Part shown: one piece after another, positions 1 to 9,417 of the stretch
How positions within the stretch are numbered: the first letter of the stretch is position 1
Layout of the letters: each line of letters begins with the position of its first letter
Assembly (NCBI GenBank): GCA_023078555.1
Contig: CM041196.1
Location: 4,402,001-4,466,000, forward strand
Direction: 5' to 3'
DNA: 64,000 nt
Source of the DNA: Ulva prolifera
Taxonomy: Eukaryota; Chlorophyta; Ulvophyceae; Ulvales; Ulvaceae
Program-made: the position numbers and the translations under genes
Notes under the pieces: generated by a model
What the model saw: the letters and a program-made list of their open reading frames with translations, nothing else
What the model was told of the DNA's origin: nothing
The model's database searches: none

Positions 1-439
1 CTGTGGCAATATATATGAGCTTTGTTAGCTGCTATGATCACCAGTCACACAGTACAGACTCCTGCACCACGTAGTACGCTCAGCACACTGCAGTCATGAT
101 TTCTGCTATATATAGTCAGTAGACAGACACACACAAACATCAAAGCATCCTCACCTGTCAATTGCCAGTCGAAGATGACCTGGACTTGACAACCACGTCC
201 TATATTCTGTGCACTGGACAGCCGACCTACGGTCCGCCCGCAGACTCACAGCCAAATGCATGTGATCTGCTGCACTCGCGCGTTATCGATATCACAGCTA
301 CGACACGCTTGCACCAGGGAAGCTCTGCTTCCCACATCTGGGCTTAAAGTTCTCAAGTTCAACAGTGAACTGAAACCGATATTACCCATGCTTCGGGATA
401 CAATTTGAAGCAATCCTTGCACATCAACACAGCAACCAC
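1..439. other. gene-free left edge
   Basis: No frame here has splice signals, a recognisable domain or a sensible start. The stretch ends with the CAC target-site duplication of the CACTA element that begins at 440. A gene lying outside the window could have an intron here. Confidence 0.4.
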
Positions 440-3400
440 CACTACAAGAACGACTTGACCCGAGACTCACACCCGAGGCGCGATTTGAGGGGGTGTATCT
501 CGGGTGCGCGCAGCCGAATGAGTGTCACGCGGACAGAGTCTGTGGAAAGCTTTTTGCTTCGGAGATCGCGATGGAGTCTTCCAATATGTTCTGGAAAACG
601 GTTTGCGTGCGCTGGTCTGTTCCTGGAGATGCATGTCGGGCTCTCTGGTCGGTTGTTTGTGCGTGCATGAGCTACAGGCAGACGGCTGGTTAGCGTATTT
701 CACTGCTGTTGTCGTGTCAGATGACACCGAAGCGATACATTGGAACAATCGGTCGCGTAGGGGTAATTACGAGGCCATTCGACGTCCGCCTGTGTTGTAC
801 TCCACGCTGCCGCATGCCAGATGTGCTAGGTCTGCATCTCGTATTGCTACGATCGGACGGGTACAGGCGGTCAAATATCAAGTAGAACGTATGTCAAATC
901 GCTGGAGCGTGTCTTCGTCGCGATTGGTCCCGGTATCCGTGCCTGGCGTGCAGTGAGGACTTGCGATGCTGAGGTGCGAGCATTGTCCCCGGGTGTCTGC
1001 AGACCCGGTGCTGGGTAAGGTGAGTTACCAAAAGTATAACATATGCATTCGAGTGCTGCTCGCTGTGGTCGGTTGGCCTGTCTTCGTCGCCTGTTGTGAT
1101 ACCGTCGTCGGTTGACTTGGAGAGTAGGTGCGTATGCCAGGCTGTTCGAGCGCGCATACCGCATCTTGAACACGCTTCTTGAAGCTGTAGCTACATACTG
1201 CAATGCTGCATTCCTATGTGTGCAGTATCGCCCAGTCGACGGCGGTCTGGTCTTCTTCGTGCCGTACACTCTGCGTCGCTGTTCTCGCTGTGAGAGACCG
1301 CTTGGTCGCTGCCGACGCCTCCCCATGCCCGACTTGTCACGCCAATGTCAACATTGTATTGTCAGGGAACTTCGCTGACTCAATCGACTACTTTAGCGCT
1401 TGCGTTGCCCCGATCCCGTGTACCCGCGACTCGCTGTCTCGGCCGCGTCAAAGAGAAGTCCGGATGTAGTTGGGGTGTAGCGTGTACCGGGTGACATTCG
1501 GCAAGCCGCATGCAGCGCGAATACGCTTGTATATTGCATATCATGACACATACTTTACATTACAATGCTTTCACATGCTCCGATATCGCTAAGCTCGCGA
1601 TAATATGCTGCTGCGGCTGCGCGGGATGGGTGCCAGTCACCCATCACGCGCCCCGTCACTGCTTCCGAATCAGGCAGCTAATCACACTCATGTAGCAAAT
1701 CGGCTGTTTGGTACTCGGCTTCTTCCCCTACTGGACATCTGAGGTGGGTTGCTTGGTGGGAGCGACTGCTGGTGGACTTGAAGCCTGTTCGCGACCTGGT
1801 TGAAATTCTCGTCGTCGCTGAGATCGTCTACTACTTTTTTTATCCTCTTCGTTGGCTTGTTCCCTTTCGCTGGAGTCTGCAAGCGGATTATCACTGTTTC
1901 CTGTCGGGCTGTGGCCACAGCCATGGGTGCGTTGTCGTGCTTTATGCACACATGGCCTCGCCCCACATGTAAACGCGTTTCTAATCCATACGGCATTCTA
2001 GGTAGAGATGTAGAGTTCCTGGGCTCACCTTGCGCTTCTTGCTTGCAGGTTTCTTGGTTCTGGGCTTGCTGCCTGCATCCACTGTCTTGCTCTTCCTGGG
2101 GTAGGCAAGAGGAGCTTTAAGTTGAGACAGAGTTGCCCACCGCCCTGCATCCATCGGGATGACAGCTGCAGGACTTGGGGCTTGAATCTGTACTCCAGAT
2201 CGACCGTTTGTGTCACTTGACCGTCACCAGGTAGTGCCTGGTGTGCCGACGGACTCGTACCTGTGGGGCCACCTCACATGTAGCTGGAGGTGCGGTCATC
2301 ATAGCCGCTACAGTCGGCTGTGTGTGTGGAGCGTCAGCTGGGTCTTCTTCTGGGGTGCACTGTGGCAGTGGAGGCTGAACAGCTGTACCTGGAGCGTAAC
2401 CGGAGCCATTTCTGACTGTATCACTGTCGAGGTAAGTCTGCATGTTGGGGTCCCAGATGGCAAGCTCACCTTCCGCTGTGTCATCAGGTGCCACGTCATG
2501 TTGACCGCTAGGGTCAGCTGTCAACATGTCCGGACCTGACAAGTAGGGCATGGGCCTGTCGGGGAGGGCTTGGAACGTGTCATCTGGGTCTGCACTGCTG
2601 CCTTGGCCTGGGTGCGTGGTGTGAACTGCTGTGCTGGTCGGGTCCAGCAGGTCGGTCACTGTAGTGGCTGCGCTCTGGTGACTCTGATTACTATGTAATG
2701 CCTACATGCAGCGGGGCTCTGTGATAGCGTGACGTTTCCACCACTGATTGCTACAGGTGCCCGAGCAGCGGCGCCAGAAGCAAGGGACACACCATGAATC
2801 TCCTCATCATTTCCTCAACTGTGGCTTCGAACAGGCTGGTCACTTCTGTGTCCTTCACATGTGTCAGGAACCGTCGATGGGCCGTGTCAGCGTCATTATC
2901 TGCCTGTACCTGAAACCGTACATCATGCTTCTCTGCCAAAGCTAGCATGCCGTTGATCATGTTGGCCTGCCCCAGGAACAAGTCCTCTAGCGAGGTGGCA
3001 ATGGTCAACTTGATCTTCTCAGAGCGGCGTTTGCCTGTTGCAATCGCTGCTGCCAGATATGTCTCGCGGGCATCGCCTCGGAATTTATCCAAAGCAGCCT
3101 TGTACAAGTTGTCAAGATGATCTAACCAATGTATTACAAATGCAGTGTGTTCCTGCACATACTGGTGACGTCAGTGACAATGCGTCGGCAGGATCTGTCT
3201 TAAAACAGACAGACTTGTTGAAACAATTGTAATGCGAACCGGGTTTCTTGGTCTCTCTTTGAATAACTCTTTCAGTTCTTTCTTGACAGCCATCATCTTA
3301 CGAGCAGTGCTATGTGAGGCACACATCATGATATGGCAATGCTGGATGCCCCAAGGCACGCCTCCTTGTGGTCGCTCAGTCCGTCTGCCCAACTCTTGCT

Positions 3401-5018
3401 CAATGAAGCTCTCACAGCAGCCTCAAACTCTGGCTTGTTCTTCCCGGCGCATGCCAGTTGTCCCCACTTGTCCACGACCATCGCCTTGAAGAACTTCGTC
3501 TGTTCCCATGCTATATCAGCATACGTGATTGCAAGTGTAGTCCAGAATCTGCTTTGGTAATCCTATTAAGGCATTGTCTGGGATACTTCTGAGGAATTTG
3601 CGAGAGCTGTTGCTGGTGGGGGACTGCATACCTGTGATGAAGTGCCAGCAATATTGCGGTGTGTCTTGAAATGGAAGGTACATCTTCAGGCTTTACCGTC
3701 CTGCGCGCTGAGTACGTTGATAGACATAGTGAGATCGCTCCGCGTGCTTTGTCGGGGCGTATGAGAGCTCTCCGCTGCGAGATGGCTTGTTGAACGAGAC
3801 CAGCGCAATGCAAACAACTGGGCAACCACTCATCCCCCAGATACACATGTTATGAAGACAACATGTAGCAATTCGATGTTGAATTCCACAATTCAACGTA
3901 TTCGGGAATGTTCGCACCATCATACGACGAATTGTCAAGCTTCAGCTGAAGGCAAGGTCGCTTCGCTGACACATTGATCGCTGCGGTACCACTATCACTG
4001 TGCGACAATAATGTAACGTATTAGGTAAATGGTCTGCAGTGAACTATCGTTTTTGGCATAGATCGACATGGTGGTGGCCAGACGCTTGGCGGGACGAGAA
4101 GTTGCAGTACCGATTGCATGGCGGGAGAAAGAGTACATCTGCCCGAAGTCAATGCGCATTCCCTGTCTCAGTCATATCATAGCATTGAACATGTCGAAAT
4201 GTATTCAATTCTCCCGATGTGCAGCATCTGGCGCAGACGATGTCGACATGCTTGCTCATGCTTGCTCATGCATGTGTCAAGGCCCCGCGGGTCGGATGGC
4301 CGTGGCTCTGATATGCCACGAGACATGCCGTCAATGCGCACTGCAGATCAACGACCTTGATGTGTATGAGTCACTGCGGAATACTGTGCAATTCAATCCA
4401 ATGCAGGGGCGCCTGCACTGTTACAAAATGCTGGAACACTCGTGACGTCGACACTTCACGCACTGCTGTCATTTGGAGAAGATGTGCGAGTGTGCCCACA
4501 CTGCTGTTGAAACAATTTGGACGTCAGGCTGGCGTCAACGGGTATAACTCGTTCTTGAAGTTGTTGAAATGTGCATTACGGGCCCAGGCGCGAGCTCCAG
4601 CCCACTCTCCACTGCACCTTACATGAATACCCGGGCTACATGCGCCGAAGGCAAGTCACGACCTCATATTGAATGACAGTGTGGCTCAACTACGAGTGAC
4701 AGCAACGCATAATACGAATTCCCGCGCGCAATTCAATATTAGCCGGTATCAATCAGACGCCGGGCTGTTTCAAAGTGCCACGCACCCCAACGTATAATAT
4801 AATCAACTAATTCCCCAGGAGCAGTCGGAGTTTGATGTATCGGGCAGGTGTGGACTCCTCTCCCACGACAGGGCACCCGCTGCACTCATATCAAACTGTC
4901 ACGGGCAATCTCTGGGGAAGCCACGAGTCGATGGACCCGAATCAGCACACCCGCGACTGTATCACGGGTGCAGCCGTCCACCCGAGACAAGTCACGGGTG
5001 CCGGTCGTTCTTGTCGTG
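440..5018 (-). mobile_element. CACTA (En/Spm-type) DNA transposon, complete
   Basis: The left end reads CACTACAAGAACGAC and the right end, on the reverse strand, reads CACGACAAGAACGAC: 14 of 15 bases match and the CACTACAAGAA hallmark of the superfamily is present. The element is flanked by the perfect 3-bp direct repeat CAC at 437-439 and 5019-5021, the duplication length known for CACTA elements. Subterminal copies of an ACCCG(A/C)GAC / GTCACGGGTG-like motif crowd both ends (about 455-500 and 4900-5005), as is typical for transposase-binding regions. Inside is one intact spliced minus-strand gene (1688-3683). No TNP2-type DDE transposase was recognised, so the element may be non-autonomous, or its transposase may be too divergent to see. 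About 1.2 kb at each side of the gene has no convincing coding sequence. Confidence 0.85.
1688..3683 (-). CDS. CACTA-encoded protein of unknown function, 475 aa, seven exons
   Basis: Seven exons on the minus strand join in frame: 3683-3632, 3510-3360, 3309-3240, 3152-2793, 2683-2261, 2187-2029, 1900-1688. Donors are GTATGC, GTGCCT, GTTCGC, GTGTGT, GTACGA and GTGAGC; the summed length (1428 nt) gives 475 codons plus stop. The ATG at 3683 is the first after an in-frame stop. Residues 1-91 are helical and rich in Trp, Lys and Glu (WHFITAWEQTKFF), residues 92-211 are a long predicted helical domain, 212-352 are acidic, Pro/Thr-rich and low in order, and 353-405 end in a strongly basic stretch (TKKPASKKRK) that looks like a nuclear localisation signal. 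The C-terminal 70 residues carry a second basic-acidic patch (RIKKVVDDLSDDE). No known domain was recognised. By position it could be an accessory DNA-binding protein comparable in role to plant TnpA (inference); capture of a host gene is the alternative. Confidence 0.6.
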
Positions 5019-5856
5019 CACTGAAGCCAGTCACAATCGATATCGTGCACGGTGAGACCTGATCTGCAACTGGCTGACGCAGCGCAAGCACTGCTGCTTT
5101 AAAGTAACAATTTGAAGCCCCTACCTGTAAATCTTGTGGCCGTATGGCCCGCTGTAAGTTGCCCGCTATAGGTGTACAGATCTATGTAAGCATATGCGTC
5201 CCTGCGCGCCGGGCCCGGGGGTACTTAAGCTTGCAAGCCAAGTTCACGTGTGCTAACGGTCGACCCCATCGCTCGAGCTCGTCCCCATCGCGCACGCATG
5301 TCAACACAATTAGGACATCCGATCGTCCGAACGGTCGGCCTCAAGGCTAAGTTACACAGCGCGCTGCAGCGTCGAGCTCGAGCTGCGACATTTCAGCAAC
5401 GGATCCAACTTGAAGTTGCCAGACGGGTTCCCGCAGCATCATCATGAATGGGGGTGCACCAGTGCGTTAACGTTACGCTGTACCACTTGTGCTGCAGGAG
5501 CTAGGGCTGCCAGCTTGAAGTCAATGCGCAGCTCTTGCGCTGTCCACATGAATGTACGTGTGGGCCCTGCGTCCGTTCCGACACACGTCGTTCCGACACA
5601 CGCTCGGATCGGTGGCGAATGCACGTGTGTGGAGGCGAATGCACGTGTGTGGAACCTGCAGTCCGAATGCACGTGTGTGGAACCTGCAGTCCGAGCACCG
5701 CCGTGTCAGCCTCCGTACACGCATGAGCACACATTGGGCAGCTTTCTGGGGGACCATGCGGCAGCACCGGATCCCCATGCACACGTACAGGACAAAGGCA
5801 AACCCGATTGCGCAGTGATGCTTTCCCATGCATACGGCGATGTGGTAGGTGTGTGC
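5019..5856. repeat. gene-free stretch with short tandem repeats
   Basis: No supported gene. From about 5574 to 5600 a 14-nt unit (CGTTCCGACACACG) occurs twice, one base apart. Between about 5624 and 5700 a unit beginning GAATGCACGTGTGTGGA occurs three times, the last two copies followed by the same ten or so bases, giving a period of about 28 nt. The long frames overlapping this stretch on both strands come from these repeats and are not coding. Confidence 0.6.
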
Positions 5857-6127
5857 TACAAGGACAAAGCAAGCGAGGCAGGTAGCACCGCAAGCAAGAA
5901 CCAGGGGAACCGCACACCACGCAACAAGCCACGCGCGCACACACCGAAACACCCACGCAACGGCAGCACCCACGCCGGCCACAGCCACACAGCCACACAG
6001 CCACACAGCCACACACACACGCCCACCCCCACCTGAACCCCGCCCACCAGCCAGGCGCACGAGACCCGGAAGCACAAGCAGCCAAGGCCGCCGAGCAAAC
6101 AAACAGTGAGACCGCAACAACAACCCC
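5857..6127 (-). mobile_element. retroposon copy A, 271 bp with 19-bp TSD
   Basis: The insert is flanked by a perfect 19-bp direct repeat, CGATGTGGTAGGTGTGTGC, at 5838-5856 and 6128-6146. It is closely similar to the first two thirds of the insert at 59835-60250. Both start with TACAAGGACAAAGCAAGCG, while the other end differs in extent, as expected for 5' truncation of a reverse-transcribed RNA whose 3' end is the reverse complement of TACAAGG. The interior is a Cys/Gly-codon-rich, CA-rich low-complexity sequence with no domain. Long variable-length duplications and truncation point to LINE-type mobilisation, but no reverse transcriptase lies in the window. Confidence 0.8.
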
Positions 6128-6476
6128 CGATGTGGTAGGTGTGTGCGCAATCGCCTGTGCGCCAAAGCCTCCGGCGACCCGGCGATTCCCCCCCGGCCGC
6201 TGTTGCAGCAACATGCAGGTTCCAATGTGTGGATAACATAATCATGACACCCCGTGAGTGCAGACTACAGCACTGGCACGCCGCTGCCACGCGCCACTGC
6301 ATGCGGCAGTGGGCTGCCGCAGCCGCCCACGCCCCAATGTCCCCTGTCCCTCTGAAAAGAGCAAGCCCCGCTATCCTGAGTCCGTCCACATGTGATCGCG
6401 GTCTTTACCACCCCATGGCGAGCAGCTGCTCGTCAAGTATTACCAGAAGAAACGTTCCGGTTGTCCCGTCCTGCAG

Positions 6477-6781
6477 GTGATTACCGGTACTGTGGGGAGC
6501 CCGTCTTTGTTCCAAAAGCCATCGGCGACGGCGGCGCCGCGGGAGCAGACGGTCAGGGGTATGTGCTTACGCTCGTCATGGACCTGCGGCCCGGCTGCAA
6601 GCACACGATGTGGCTGGAGGTGCTGGACGCCGCCGACGTCTCTGCGGGGCCGCTGGTCGCGATCGACATCGGCGACGCGCTGGCGCTGGGGCTGCATGGC
6701 TCCTGGACCGACCGCGTGATGCCTGCTGTGGAAGGCGAGGAGGTGCCCTGGCAGAGCGACATCCGTACGGGCTTCGCTTGA
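6477..6781 (+). pseudogene. isolated last exon of a carotenoid oxygenase paralogue
   Basis: This exon follows a CTGCAG acceptor and encodes DYRYCGEPVFVPK to the stop at 6779-6781, 101 codons including stop. It is strongly similar to exon 7 of the complete gene at 9418-12684 and uses the same acceptor phase (GT before the Asp codon). It keeps the GLHGSW segment whose His is the fourth iron ligand of the family. No other exon of this paralogue was found between the CACTA element and here, so it is either a 3'-exon fragment left by partial duplication or the end of a gene whose other exons lie left of the window, with the CACTA element and retroposon A sitting in a large intron. The open frame argues that the duplication is not old. 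TGTAA follows about 95 nt downstream. Confidence 0.7.
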
Positions 6782-6874
6782 GCAGATCTGGCAAGCCTCT
6801 GCAGCCCGCCGTCGTCATGTTGCGTGTATTTGTAGCAAGAAACATTCGGCCCGGTCACACACCTGTAGGTGCTG

Positions 6875-6879
6875 TGTAA
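6875..6879 (+). promoter_or_regulatory. candidate TGTAA poly(A) signal of the lone oxygenase exon
   Basis: TGTAA occurs 94 nt after the stop codon at 6781 and is followed at once by a run of A. In green algae TGTAA replaces AATAAA as the main poly(A) signal. If used, this would suggest that the lone exon still ends a transcript. Confidence 0.35.
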
Positions 6880-7342
6880 CAAAAAAAGCATAGAAATGGT
6901 ACGGCCAGGCTGGCTCCCTTGCAGGAGGGGTGTATCCGCTGGCATGGAACTGTGGGCTGACGCCCACACTGCCGTGACTAGCAGGCGAGATGCACTTGTC
7001 TTGTGGGCTGTCGTCAGTGTATTGTGCCGTGATGAGCCCGTGCGTTGGGGGATGAATTAAACAGCTGAGAGGTGAACCGCTGAGACGGCTGGGGCACGAT
7101 GCACAGCGCCCTGTGCGGGGGATTGCACTGTGATGACATGCAGATGTTGTTTGCATGGTCACGTTGTCTGCCGGATGCTTATACTGTCAGCAGTTGGCTT
7201 GCTCATTTGGTCATGTGAGACTGGCTGTGGTGCCCCGCAGGGCGTAGAGCAGCCTCGCTGAGATTAGTTGGTGCCCAATGGTTAGTGTTCTTTTGTATTG
7301 TATCTGCCTGACAGCTGCAGTAAAGTGAGGAGATGTCCGCAG

Positions 7343-7937
7343 GCGGTGTCGTCGGAGGGCTTAGTTCTGGCACTGATCAATGGATCGAGGGACGGTCCTA
7401 CGGCCTGGACCTCGCAGCATGTGGATATATCGAACGTTTTTAAGCCAAGTCTGCGCTATGTGTGTTCACGTTCACGGGCAACATGCAGCAACAGGTAGCA
7501 CACTAGGCACTGGCAGAAGCCTCCATCCTTGACCCACGTCACCAGCATGAACACGTCACCGTAGACGCCATTACAATCTAACAGCCCTGTTTATCAGGCA
7601 GCTCCTGTTTCGATGAGCAGACTGCATCCCCGGCTGTCGATGGCGCTCCACGGCGAGCTATGGGTGAGGCGTGCACGTAAGAGAAACCTGCCTTTGCTGT
7701 TGTCGGCAGCGACGGCCAGCCACCCTTGCGAGCTGTGGACGAGGCTAGTGCGTGCCATAATAATCAAGGGTACACACTGGAACGACGTCGCGGGGCTAAT
7801 GCATGTATGGCTGGCCAGGAGCTGTCGTTGTGGCTGTGGTGGATACCACGCCTGAGGAGATCCGTGGGGCTGCAATTCTCGTGACGAATGCCGCAGATGT
7901 ATTCGGAGTCATCAAAATTTTGTCAGACTGTGCCTGA
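7343..7937 (+). CDS. possible 3' end of an unrecognised plus-strand gene
   Basis: Two stretches read like exons. From 7343, after a TGTCCGCAG acceptor, the frame encodes AVSSEGLVLALINGSRDG and could end at a GTGGAT donor. From 7819, after a GGCCAG acceptor, the frame encodes GAVVVAVVDTTPEEIRGAA and ends ILSDCA with a TGA at 7935-7937. The second part has the hydrophobic strand/helix alternation of a folded domain. The joining exon or exons between them were not resolved, and the family was not recognised. It may be the 3' end of a gene starting near 7.2 kb or earlier. Confidence 0.3.
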
Positions 7938-8273
7938 AGGTTTGAATTGATGCATGTTAGAGGTGTGCGAGCGCTCTCAGGACCTTAAGCTTGTCTACAT
8001 AGCTGAAGTGCTGCTGATCTTAAGAAAAAGGACTAAGGGCACTTGGCCGCGCTTGTGTTGGAATCACCTGCACAGTGTCTACAATTCTGCCAAAGTATTT
8101 CTCAACGTGACACTTGGTGATCTCCCATCTGGTGCCAAGTGCGTGACCCCGAATGCTGCTGCTGCCTGAGTGGCGCCACACATCGATGCAAGCCACTCCA
8201 ACGCTCAGACATTCCTCTGCTAGCTGGCGTGCCGTCACAAGCAATCGCAGGCTTCATTGCAGGAGTTTGAGAG

Positions 8274-8846
8274 ATGAAATGTGCTATTCAATGTGGTCAA
8301 ACGGCGAGCTCGTCAATGAAGAAGTCAAATTACCTAGGTGATGTCGGAGCCCCCGATGGAGCCAGAGACGCTGCCACCCGGGCATCGGCGGTCACTCGCA
8401 AGCCCTGCCGCACGAGAGTTCATGCCCAAGCCTTGGTTGAGGCACCTGTGCGACATGTGGTCGACGGCGTGACAGCTGACAAGGTCGGAGTCGCGTGGGA
8501 CGACGCTGAGGCCACGGCATTCTTCCAACTGCACCAATCCCAGCCCATCGAGCGCACCACGCACATTCCTGCTTCTGCCATCAAGGTGCGACTGCTCGCA
8601 CTCTTTGAGAATGTTATTTATCATAAGCTCTGCGCTTTGAATGAGTACAGTCCTGGAGCCCCCACAGACGGGGGCAGAGACTGGCCCGTTGACGATCAAC
8701 AATTGCAAGCTTGCTGTGCTGGCTCGACATTCGATTGGGATGTGAAGGTAAAGAACAGAAAACCTGGGTGTCCCATTTGCGAGCATTTGAAGAAGCCAGG
8801 GCACAGCAGCAATGCTAAATTCCTCGCATATCACATTCGAAAGTAG
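8274..8846 (+). CDS. hypothetical open frame with a CxxC...H motif
   Basis: An uninterrupted frame of 190 codons. The middle part (TADKVGVAWDDAEATAFF) and the end (PGCPICEHLKKPGHSS) look protein-like, the latter with a possible zinc-binding Cys-x2-Cys followed by His. A GTGCGA donor-like site lies at about 8586, so only part may be coding. The opposite strand is also open over 174 codons, which lowers confidence. It lies about 600 bp upstream of the carotenoid oxygenase but does not resemble its N-terminus. It could be the remains of a mobile-element gene. Confidence 0.25.
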   Translation: MKCAIQCGQTASSSMKKSNYLGDVGAPDGARDAATRASAVTRKPCRTRVHAQALVEAPVRHVVDGVTADKVGVAWDDAEATAFFQLHQSQPIERTTHIPASAIKVRLLALFENVIYHKLCALNEYSPGAPTDGGRDWPVDDQQLQACCAGSTFDWDVKVKNRKPGCPICEHLKKPGHSSNAKFLAYHIRK

Positions 8847-9167
8847 ATGGACCAACAAGGCTTTTCGTCAGGTGCATGAATGCCTGTGTGAAACAGCAAC
8901 GGACAAGCCCAAGCGGTCAGCCTTGATGCACTGCCAGCTCCATCACGCACGCCGGTTCTATGTATGTAGACCGTATAGCACAACACCCGTGGCGGAGACA
9001 GCATGCCACCGAACAAAACATGCGGCACCGGCCATGCCCAAAACGGGCTCGGTGACTGGATTCTTGAAAGTATGTCTTCACTCATTGACAGGTGTACAGA
9101 ACCCACCCTTCTCTCTGCTGTGGAAGCGAGAAGCGGTGTCTCGCTTGTACACCAGAGAGCAGTGGCA

Positions 9168-9197
9168 GCTCCCACTGCTTGCGCTCCCACTGCTTGC
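9168..9197. repeat. perfect 15-bp tandem duplication
   Basis: GCTCCCACTGCTTGC occurs twice with no spacer (9168-9182 and 9183-9197). It belongs to a set of four exact two-copy duplications of 15-17 bp in the window. Confidence 0.8.
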
Positions 9198-9417
9198 GCC
9201 GGTTGCCGGTGCCGTGGACGCACGGGCAGGCCCGCTGCCACAGGCGCACTTGGAGGGACGTCCCAAGCAGCTCGCATGCAATCTCGACGCGTTGCACTGG
9301 ACGTGTATGCAGCCCGCGCCCCTCGGCCGGGCCGTTCCTTCCCCCCCAGCGTCTCAGCTAGACTGCCGAGGACGCCCTCGGCCATGCATGCGTGTGACGG
9401 TGAACGTCGGCACATGC

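Noticed and set aside
5410-6389. long frames on both strands at 5.4-6.4 kb and again at 59.5-60.4 kb
   Set aside because: Low-complexity CA-rich and Cys/Gly-rich translations of retroposons A and B and nearby tandem repeats; no domains or splice pattern.
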